From an uncultured Nitrospinaceae bacterium (GTDB lineage Bacteria > Nitrospinota > Nitrospinia > Nitrospinales > VA-1), in contig CALJGH010000023.1 of NCBI GenBank assembly GCA_938073925.1, positions 1 through 6,716 on the forward strand: a DNA stretch of 6,716 bases, given 5' to 3'. The notes beneath the pieces were generated by a model. The model worked only from the letters and a program-made list of their open reading frames with translations, was not told the origin of the DNA and ran no database searches. Shown here piece by piece: positions 1-5,182 of this stretch (position 1 is the stretch's first letter; every line of letters begins with the position of its first letter). The position numbers and the translations under genes are program-made.

Positions 1-2
1 AA

Positions 3-763
3 ACTTTCGCCGAAGACTTATTGGATAAAATTTTTGGTCAATTCTGTATCGGAAAATAGTCCAGCAACTGCCAGGCCTCAGTATCGCTTTAGGAGTGACC
101 CTAGAAGGAGAAAAGGTTATCCTGGGATTCATCGAATCAAGAACTGAGAGCGGTCGTGTGTGCCGTGATTTTATGAATGAACTCATCAATCGAGGGTTGA
201 ACACAGATAATTAAATCCTGTTTTTCATAGACGGAGCCAAGTGGATTTATAAAGGAATCAAGAATGCTATTTCCGAGAAGGCTGTAATTCAGCGTTGCGA
301 ATAGCACAAACTGGAGAACATCTTAAAATATCTGGATAAAAAACATAAGTCGAACTTCCGCTGAAAACTTCAGTTGGCTTATGAACAGCCCACTTATGAA
401 GCGGCGAAGAAGAAGCTGAACTTGATAAAAAGAGAACTGGCAATCCTCAATCAATCTGCTGTTCGTAGCCTGGAAGAAGTTATGGAAGAAACATTAACCC
501 TTCACCATCTGGGTATGTTTCCAAAGCTCGGTGTCAGCTTCAAGACTACCAACTGTATCGAGAATATCATGCGTCAGGTGGGGATTTACACCGATCGGGT
601 GAGTTACTGGAAAAACAGTGATCAGAGGCAACGATGGGTTGGGACGGCTCTGCAAGAAATCGAGACAAAGTTAAGAGCTGTAAGTGGGTACCGCCACCTC
701 AGAGAACTCAGAGAGGCTATGAAGGACTTGAATTTTAAAGAAAATATTATTAAAGTGGGGTGA
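3..763 (+). pseudogene. Degenerate IS256/Mutator-family transposase, 3' part
   Basis: This is a remnant of a DDE transposase of the IS256 (Mutator-type) family, which would have cut and joined insertion-sequence ends. Frame 3 at about 3-56 reads an N-terminal-type motif (TFAEDLLDKIFG) and ends at a TAG at 57-59. Homology resumes in frame 2 from about 74 with LSIALGVTLEG, then the IDGAK motif holding a catalytic Asp, the QRC-x-x-HK motif, TTN-x-IE, and the closing RW...GYRHLRELREAM block. The stretch that should carry the first catalytic Asp, between FGQ and LSIALGV, appears deleted. In-frame stops lie at 212-214 (TAA), 302-304 (TAG, where the family usually has Trp in QRCQWHK) and 362-364 (TGA). 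The last 133 codons before the TGA at 761-763 are open, but they are not a functional protein alone. No terminal inverted repeat was recognised on the right, and the left part may start before the window. Confidence 0.9.
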
Positions 764-1150
764 GTCATTGTTCAAAGGGAATCCTTACCAACGATAGAGG
801 CCGACCCTATTCAAATGCGGCAGTTGTTACAAAACCTGATCAGTAAAGCTATCAAATTTAAAAAGAAAGAGAAGGCTCCAAAAGTTGAATTGGCCGCTAA
901 GCAGTGTGAAAATGGTTTCTGGAATATTTTTGTAAAGGATAATGGTATCGGTTTCGACTCTCAACACGGTGACAGTATCTTCCAACCGTATTTCCGTTTG
1001 AATGGTTGAAATCAATACGAAGGTAGCGGAATAGGTCGTGCCATTTGCAAAAAAATTGTTGATCGACATCACGGAAAGATAAAAGCTATCAGTTCGCAAA
1101 ACGAAGGTTCTATTTTTCAAATGATTCTTCCGATTAAGCAGGTTTCCTGA
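764..1150 (+). pseudogene. Sensor histidine kinase remnant, HATPase_c domain only
   Basis: This is the C-terminal ATP-binding domain of a two-component sensor kinase, with the sensor and dimerisation/phosphoacceptor parts missing. In frame 2 it begins directly after the transposase stop with LPTIEADPIQMRQLLQNLI, which leads into the N box. The G1 box (DNGIGFD), F box (IFQPYFRLN), G2 box (GSGIGRAICKKIV) and final strand (EGSIFQMILP) follow in the right order. A TGA at 1007-1009 interrupts the RLNG-x-NQYEG segment where related kinases commonly have Arg, so a CGA to TGA change is likely. The N-box Asn that coordinates Mg-ATP is Lys (NLISKA, codon 845-847), and G2 has GIGR where GIGL is usual. 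The frame is otherwise uninterrupted to the TGA at 1148-1150. It is non-functional, and the upstream half was probably lost when the transposon remnant arrived or was deleted. Confidence 0.88.
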
Positions 1151-1188
1151 TTTTCTCTTTTTCTCTCCGCTGATTTTATTTAGTTCTT

Positions 1189-1196
1189 AGGGTGAG
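1189..1196 (+). promoter_or_regulatory. Ribosome binding site of the SDR gene
   Basis: AGGGTGAG ends three bases before the ATG at 1200, so the spacing is short, but the match to the anti-Shine-Dalgarno sequence is good. It supports the ATG at 1200 as the start. The preceding stretch, about 1151-1185, is pyrimidine- and T-rich, and I see no clear promoter in it. Confidence 0.6.
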
Positions 1197-1199
1197 TTC

Positions 1200-2063
1200 A
1201 TGCCAGAAAATCAGATAAAAAATAGCCTGTTTTGTTTTGGCCTGGGCTTTGCCGCGCAAGCTTTGGCGAAAAGAATGCACTCTCAGGGATGGACAGTTTC
1301 TGGCACTTCTCGGGCAATAGATAAAAAGAATGCGTTGGAAGAACTATCTGTGTTCCCGTTCGATGGAACCCATGCTACTGAAGAAATCCACAATGCCATT
1401 TCCAAAGCAACCCATTTATTGGTTTCTATTCCGCCACAACCTTCAGGCGATGTGGTGTTGCAAAATTTTTTTTCGAAACTCGTGGAATGTAAAAACCTTG
1501 AATGGATTGGCTATATCTCATCAACGGGAGTTTATGGTGACACCCAGGGGGAATGGGTTGATGAATCTTCACCTTTGCAACCAGTAACAGAACTTAATGA
1601 AAGACGTGTGGAGGCTGAAAATCGCTGGTTAGAAATAGAGCCAGTTATGATTTTTAGATGTGCGGCGATTTATGGTCCTAGTAGAAATCTTCTTGTTTCG
1701 GTTAAGCAGGGGCGAGCCAGGCGAATTGAAAAACCGGGACTGGTTTTTTCCCGCACCCATGTGGAAGATCTAGCGCAAACTCTGGAAGCATCCATGCGAA
1801 ATCCGAAATCGGGAGAAATATATAATATCAGTGATGATCACCCGGCTCCACCAACCGAGGCTGTTGATTACGCCTGTAAACTTTTACAGGTTAAGCCGCC
1901 TCCATTGATCCCGTTCGAATCTGCAGAGTTATCGGAAATAGCACGCGGGTTTTATTTGACCTGTAAACGGGTGGGCAATAAAAAAATAAAAAAAGAGTTG
2001 GGAGTAAAACTCCAGTACCCTGATTATCGAAGTGGGTTGGACGCGATTTTTAAAACAATGTGA
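1200..2063 (+). CDS. SDR-family NAD(P)-dependent oxidoreductase/epimerase-like protein (YeeZ type)
   Basis: This 287-residue cytosolic protein has a Rossmann fold of the extended/atypical short-chain dehydrogenase class related to E. coli YeeZ. Its substrate is unknown and it is usually annotated as a nucleoside-diphosphate-sugar epimerase-like protein. The N-terminal dinucleotide motif is FGLGFAAQ (residues 13-20). The strand and active-site region ISSTGVYGD spans residues 106-114, followed by WVDE (119-122). Where classical SDRs have Tyr-x-x-x-Lys, this protein has ERRVEAE (134-140), the YeeZ-type arrangement. Further family blocks are RCAAIYGP (153-160), GRARR, SRTHVEDLA (184-192) and YNISDDHP. 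Length is normal for the family and the frame is intact. The ATG at 1200 is supported by an AGGGTGAG site. The gene stands alone, downstream of a kinase remnant and convergent with the NIF3-type gene, so the context does not reveal a pathway. Family assignment is sure; biochemical function is not. Confidence 0.9.
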   Translation: MPENQIKNSLFCFGLGFAAQALAKRMHSQGWTVSGTSRAIDKKNALEELSVFPFDGTHATEEIHNAISKATHLLVSIPPQPSGDVVLQNFFSKLVECKNLEWIGYISSTGVYGDTQGEWVDESSPLQPVTELNERRVEAENRWLEIEPVMIFRCAAIYGPSRNLLVSVKQGRARRIEKPGLVFSRTHVEDLAQTLEASMRNPKSGEIYNISDDHPAPPTEAVDYACKLLQVKPPPLIPFESAELSEIARGFYLTCKRVGNKKIKKELGVKLQYPDYRSGLDAIFKTM

Positions 2064-2182
2064 ACGCTGGGCAACGCCCCGTGGAAATAGTTCGATACAC
2101 GTCAGGCTAATGCTTATTGTTACGCCTTTAACTTGGATTTCGCTTGCATTTTTTTGAACCGGTAGTCTTGCTAGTTAGTGAG
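2064..2182. other. Convergent intergenic region, only a weak hairpin
   Basis: The SDR gene and the NIF3-type gene end facing each other across 119 bases. The best structure I can find pairs AGGCTAA (2104-2110) with TTA-C-GCCT (2120-2127), an imperfect stem with one bulged base. It could act weakly on both strands. A run of seven T follows only about 20 bases later and is not directly attached to the stem. A second stem, GGGC-AAC-GCCC (2069-2079), lacks a T tract. Neither is a convincing intrinsic terminator. Confidence 0.35.
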
Positions 2183-2932
2183 CTAAAGCCCAGTGGGGTA
2201 GTGTAGAAACTCGCTGTCGATATCGAATTTTTCCTTAAGATGTTTCCCGACGGATTTCACGCCTCCCGTTTCTGTGGCGTAATGCCCGGCAAAAATCAGT
2301 ATGCAGTTTCCTTCGGTAGCTTCGTGGAAATGGTGATTGGCCCCCTCACCAGTGATGTAGCAGTCGAGTCCTTCCTGTATCGCTTGCCGGACTATGTCGG
2401 CGGCACCTCCGGTGACCAGCCCGACGGTTTTAACATCTCCTTTGCCTATTACTTTTACTTGAGAGTCGAGTTTTTGTTCAAGCACTTGGCCCAGTTTTTC
2501 CGAAGATATTGCGGGGAGTGAACCTTTGAATCCGATTTTTATACCGTCGTATTCACCGAAAGATTCGAGATTTTCGAGTCCGATCAAATCAGCGAGTGCT
2601 CGATTATTTCCATAGGCTGGGTGCAGGTCCAAAGGAATATGTGCCGAGTAAAGCCCGATATTCGCCTGCATCATAGCTGATAGTTTTTCGTAATGTTTGC
2701 CGCGTATCGGTTGCAGTCCCGACCAAAACGCGCCATGATGAACGAAAAGCATCTGGCATTGTTTTTCAACGGCAAGTTCTATGGTTGCTTGGCATAAATC
2801 AACGGCCAGGCCGATTTTTTTTATTTCACCCTGATTTTGAATTTGCAATCCATTCAGAGCGTGCGGCGCATCGCGAATGGAATTAATTTCCAGAAGGTTG
2901 TCGAGATAGTGACTGAGTTGTAGAATATCCAT
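2183..2932 (-). CDS. NIF3/YbgI-type dinuclear metal-centre protein
   Basis: This 249-residue protein belongs to the Nif3-like family, typified by E. coli YbgI, whose members form toroidal hexamers with a two-metal site. The in vivo reaction is unsettled; some members are annotated as GTP cyclohydrolase I type 2, which is doubtful here. All expected metal ligands are visible: His65-His66 in VHHG, His98 and Asp102 in HIPLD, and His217 and Glu221 in GHYATE. The family N-terminus with NGLQIQ (residues 27-32) and the C-terminal GGVKSVGKHL are also present. The length is full for the short family members that lack the extra PII-like middle domain. The start is the ATG at 2932-2930. It has no clear ribosome site, but a good -10 box lies seven bases upstream, so the transcript may be leaderless. 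The gene is divergent from the permease operon and convergent with the SDR gene, and is probably monocistronic. Confidence 0.93.
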   Translation of the reverse strand: MDILQLSHYLDNLLEINSIRDAPHALNGLQIQNQGEIKKIGLAVDLCQATIELAVEKQCQMLFVHHGAFWSGLQPIRGKHYEKLSAMMQANIGLYSAHIPLDLHPAYGNNRALADLIGLENLESFGEYDGIKIGFKGSLPAISSEKLGQVLEQKLDSQVKVIGKGDVKTVGLVTGGAADIVRQAIQEGLDCYITGEGANHHFHEATEGNCILIFAGHYATETGGVKSVGKHLKEKFDIDSEFLHYPTGL

Positions 2933-2947
2933 GTTTGCAAGTATAAC
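2918..2947 (+). promoter_or_regulatory. Putative promoter of the permease operon
   Basis: On the plus strand TATAAC (2942-2947) is a 5/6 match to a -10 box, with a weak -35 (TTGTAG, 2918-2923) 18 bases upstream inside the start of the NIF3-type gene. Transcription would begin near 2954, giving a leader of roughly 18 bases. Its -10 shares bases with the opposing -10, so the two promoters could compete. The -35 is poor, so confidence is low. Confidence 0.3.
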
Positions 2948-2969
2948 TTTTTACGAGCGGTCGAGGCAA
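2940..2969 (-). promoter_or_regulatory. Putative promoter of the NIF3-type gene
   Basis: Read on the minus strand, TTGCCT (2969-2964) and TATACT (2945-2940) are separated by 18 bases, a fair sigma-70 match (4/6 and 5/6). The -10 box ends seven bases before the ATG at 2932, which would place the transcription start at or very near the initiation codon. This is inferred from sequence alone. Confidence 0.4.
2963..2966 (+). promoter_or_regulatory. Ribosome binding site deciding the GTG start of the first permease
   Basis: GAGG lies five bases before the GTG at 2972. I saw no upstream in-frame ATG close to it, and the encoded start (MVNFILRNIWQR) aligns with the usual beginning of DppB-type permeases, so GTG is the best start. 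Confidence 0.55.
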
Positions 2970-2971
2970 TA

Positions 2972-3931
2972 GTGGTCAATTTTATTTTGCGCAATATCTG
3001 GCAGCGGATCATCCTGCTGATATTTATTTCTATCATTTCTCATGCGATCGTTCATCTGGCACCAGGTGAGCCGGCACTGGTGGATCCATCTAATCCACGC
3101 ATGAAAGCCGAAGACATTCAACGCATCCGTGCCGCCTTCCATCTAGATGAACCTCTACATGTGCAGTACGTTTATTGGGTGAAAGATCTGTTTACCGGTG
3201 AGCTGAAATCGTTCAAAGACAATCAACCGGTCATGGGAAAAATCTGGGAACGTTTCCTTAATTCTTTACCGCTATTTGTCATTGCAACTTTTATCACCTG
3301 GTGCTTGGCGTTTCCTGTAGGCATTCGTGCGGCGGTTCACCGCGACTCGACTTTTGACAGATCCAGTACTTTTATATCTTATGCTTTGATTTCCATTCCC
3401 GGATTTTTTCTTTCCTATCTCGTAATCATTTTTATGGTGAAAACCTTCAACGTTCCGGTTCTGGGTATGAGGACGTTCGGACTGGAAGATGCATCGTTTT
3501 TATTTCAGTCGATGGATCGTGTATGGCATTTGACTATTCCCGCGTTGATGTCGGCGATTGCGGGCACGGCTGTTCTGTCGCGTTATGTTCGATCTCAAAT
3601 GTCGGAAGTATTGCATCAGGATTATATGCGCACCGCTCGCGCAAAAGGGTTGCCAGAGGATCAGGTAATTTACCGTCATGGATTACGCAATGCTTTACTA
3701 CCTTTTATCACGATGTTTGGTTTGACCATTCCGGCTCTCATTGGCGGTTCTGTTATTTTTGAACAGATTTTTTCCTGGCCGGGAATGGGCCGGCTCGGGT
3801 ATGAAGCGATATTGGCCAGAGATTTTCCGATCATTTTGACGCTCAATTTTATGACAGCAGTCCTGGTTCTGGTGGGTACGTTGGTGTCCGACATTCTTTA
3901 TGCTGTGGTCGACCCACGTATAAAATTCTAA
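2972..3931 (+). CDS. ABC importer permease, DppB/OppB type (peptide/nickel family)
   Basis: This inner-membrane permease of 319 residues belongs to the BPD_transp_1 superfamily, peptide/opine/nickel uptake class. It forms one half of the channel and pairs with the product of the next gene. The sequence shows six hydrophobic segments at about residues 8-30, 99-122, 130-156, 187-206, 242-263 and 290-312. A large periplasmic region with the family's LAPGEPA and LDEPLHVQY motifs follows the first segment. The cytoplasmic EAA loop that contacts the ATPase is clear at about 217-244 (DYMRTARAKG...RNALLP), with the conserved Gly at 226. The C-terminus DPRIKF is typical. The frame is intact and the length usual. 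It starts at GTG and lies ten bases upstream of the second permease, so the two are co-transcribed. The substrate (dipeptide, oligopeptide, nickel or other) cannot be read from the sequence, and no binding protein or ATPase gene is beside it. Confidence 0.93.
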   Translation: MVNFILRNIWQRIILLIFISIISHAIVHLAPGEPALVDPSNPRMKAEDIQRIRAAFHLDEPLHVQYVYWVKDLFTGELKSFKDNQPVMGKIWERFLNSLPLFVIATFITWCLAFPVGIRAAVHRDSTFDRSSTFISYALISIPGFFLSYLVIIFMVKTFNVPVLGMRTFGLEDASFLFQSMDRVWHLTIPALMSAIAGTAVLSRYVRSQMSEVLHQDYMRTARAKGLPEDQVIYRHGLRNALLPFITMFGLTIPALIGGSVIFEQIFSWPGMGRLGYEAILARDFPIILTLNFMTAVLVLVGTLVSDILYAVVDPRIKF

Positions 3932-3941
3932 CGGTAATGGA

Positions 3942-4910
3942 ATGAGTGAATCAATAACGACATTCGAAATGGAAGCGCCTCCTTCTAAAGGACTTTTTCA
4001 GGAGCGCTGGGATATTCTCAAGCGAAACACAATGGCCTATGGTAGCTTTTGGTTTCTCATGTTTTTATTGGCACTGGCATTTTTCGGAAAAATTTTGACT
4101 CGATATATTGTGGTCTTTGACCCTAAAGTAGTCCGCTTATCTGAAAAGTTTTTGCCGCCCTTAACTGTGTTTAAAAGTTCTATAACTCCTCAGGAAGATG
4201 CTCCTACCTTTGGCATTTATCTGTTTGGCACCGATGAGCTAGGACGGGATGTATTTGCACGAATGCTCGAAGGCACTTCAGTGTCGTTAAGTGTAGGATT
4301 TGTTGCTGTGGGAATTATGTTAACAGTGGGAATATTTTTTGGCGGCATCGCAGGTTATTACGGCCGGGTGAAGTTGGGGTTCATCACAGTAGATACTATC
4401 ATCATGCGGTTTGTAGATATCATGCTTTGTTTTCCCACATTCTTTTTAATTCTCACCGTTGTGGCGTTATTGCCACCCAGTATCTACAACATCATGATCG
4501 TGATTGGGTTGACCAGTTGGATGGGTACTGCGCGTTTTGTGCGTGCTGAGTTTTTAGCTCTTCGCGATCAGGATTTTGTTGCCGCCGCCCGCAGTCAAGC
4601 TATACCGGAGTGGCGCATTATTTTTATTCATATGGTTCCCAACGCCATTGCTCCAGTGTTAGTCTCTGCAACTCTGGGTGTAGCATCGGCCATTCTTACC
4701 GAGTCGGCTCTTAGCTTTCTTGGCTTCGGTGTTCAACCTCCCGATGCAACTTGGGGTAATATTCTTTCGGATGGGAAAAACTTTTTGTTCGATGCACCTT
4801 GGCTGACTTTCATCCCAGGTTTTACGATTCTGTTGGTCGTGCTGGCATTTAATTTATGCGGTGAAGGTTTGCGCGAAGCGTTTAATCCGAAACTGAAAAC
4901 AACGTCTTGA
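3942..4910 (+). CDS. ABC importer permease, DppC/OppC type (peptide/nickel family)
   Basis: This is the second channel subunit, 322 residues, in the inner membrane. It has a cytoplasmic N-terminus with an OppC_N-like first membrane segment at about 33-53 and a periplasmic stretch. The family motif GTDELGRDVFAR follows, with its Asp at residue 98. Further hydrophobic segments start near 113. The EAA loop is at about 211-235 (DFVAAARSQAIP...HMVPNAIAP) and ends with the PN characteristic of this class. The position normally held by the conserved EAA-loop Gly is Ala220 here, unlike the partner permease. The late block LSFLGFGVQPP...WG is typical of DppC/OppC. The start is ATG ten bases after the DppB-type stop; the ribosome site is weak, which suggests coupled translation. 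No transporter ATPase genes follow: the next material is an antisense RND remnant and then an unrelated ABC-F gene. Confidence 0.93.
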   Translation: MSESITTFEMEAPPSKGLFQERWDILKRNTMAYGSFWFLMFLLALAFFGKILTRYIVVFDPKVVRLSEKFLPPLTVFKSSITPQEDAPTFGIYLFGTDELGRDVFARMLEGTSVSLSVGFVAVGIMLTVGIFFGGIAGYYGRVKLGFITVDTIIMRFVDIMLCFPTFFLILTVVALLPPSIYNIMIVIGLTSWMGTARFVRAEFLALRDQDFVAAARSQAIPEWRIIFIHMVPNAIAPVLVSATLGVASAILTESALSFLGFGVQPPDATWGNILSDGKNFLFDAPWLTFIPGFTILLVVLAFNLCGEGLREAFNPKLKTTS

Positions 4911-5120
4911 AAAATTTAACTGTTCAGTGGATGAATGAAACGTTCGATAGACAGCAGGAAGAGCAAACAAGGTTAAGAGCTTCGAAAAAAGGATGCCGTC
5001 AATAACTACAGTTGTGATAGGGCGTTGAACCTCCGCTCCTTTTCCCGTTACCAACGCCATGGCGATGAATCCCAGTGAGGCTACCAGAGCCGTCATGAGT
5101 GCAGGCCGTAAACTACTGAT
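4911..5120 (-). pseudogene. Heavy-metal RND efflux pump (CusA/CzcA) C-terminal remnant
   Basis: On the minus strand the translation reads LRPALMTALVASLGF, then MAL-x-TGKGAEVQRP, then TTVVIDGIL and LLTLFALPAVYRTF. This is the unmistakable last-transmembrane region of HME-type RND pumps, inner-membrane proton antiporters that export metal ions as part of a tripartite complex. About 65-70 of the usual roughly 1,000 residues remain. Upstream (above about 5120) similarity stops, and downstream the frame merges into antisense of the DppC-type gene's end. Deviations from the family pattern, such as VVIDGI where VVIGGI is usual, suggest decay. There is no start context and no partner genes. It is a relic, not a small protein gene, although an ATG-initiated frame (5096 to 4854) exists. 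Confidence 0.8.
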
Positions 5121-5137
5121 GTAGGGGTAGCTTAAAA

Positions 5138-5182
5138 ATGGATAGACCTATTTACCCAGAGGAACCCTGTGATATTTGTTGA
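5138..5182 (+). other. Possible 14-codon upstream ORF overlapping the ABC-F start
   Basis: An ATG at 5138 opens a frame encoding MDRPIYPEEPCDIC and stops with TGA at 5180-5182, past the GTG start of the ABC-F gene in another frame. AGGGG (5123-5127) lies ten bases upstream as a possible ribosome site. Such an arrangement could couple or attenuate translation of the downstream gene, as leader peptides do for some antibiotic-resistance ABC-F genes. A frame this short can easily occur by chance, so this is only a candidate. Confidence 0.2.
5158..5163 (+). promoter_or_regulatory. Ribosome binding site deciding the GTG start of the ABC-F gene
   Basis: AGAGGA lies five bases before the GTG at 5169. 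The frame has a TAA upstream at 5133-5135 and no ATG, GTG or TTG between it and 5169, so GTG is the only reasonable start. Confidence 0.8.

Noticed and set aside
374..763. Stand-alone 129-residue protein starting at TTG 374
   Set aside because: It is the C-terminal part of the transposase relic just after the third in-frame stop, with no ribosome site and no catalytic Asp.
827..1120. Minus-strand ORF of 97 codons opposite the kinase remnant
   Set aside because: It lies wholly antisense to recognisable HATPase sequence and its translation resembles no family I know.
74..1150. Possible stop-codon recoding allowing a read-through transposase-kinase protein
   Set aside because: All three stop codons occur as interruptions, all three are used elsewhere, the neighbouring genes end normally, and catalytic residues are also lost. 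Decay explains it better.
1466..1473. Eight-T runs inside coding sequence (here and at 6657-6664) as programmed slippage sites
   Set aside because: Both encode ordinary family residues with the frame preserved on each side, and no alternative frame product makes sense. They are probably only mutation-prone or sequencing-error-prone spots.
2104..2155. Intrinsic terminator between the convergent genes
   Set aside because: The stem is imperfect and the T run is about 20 bases away, so I list only a weak hairpin in the intergenic entry.
2240..2521. Plus-strand ORF inside the NIF3-type gene
   Set aside because: Antisense shadow of a gene with all metal ligands intact.
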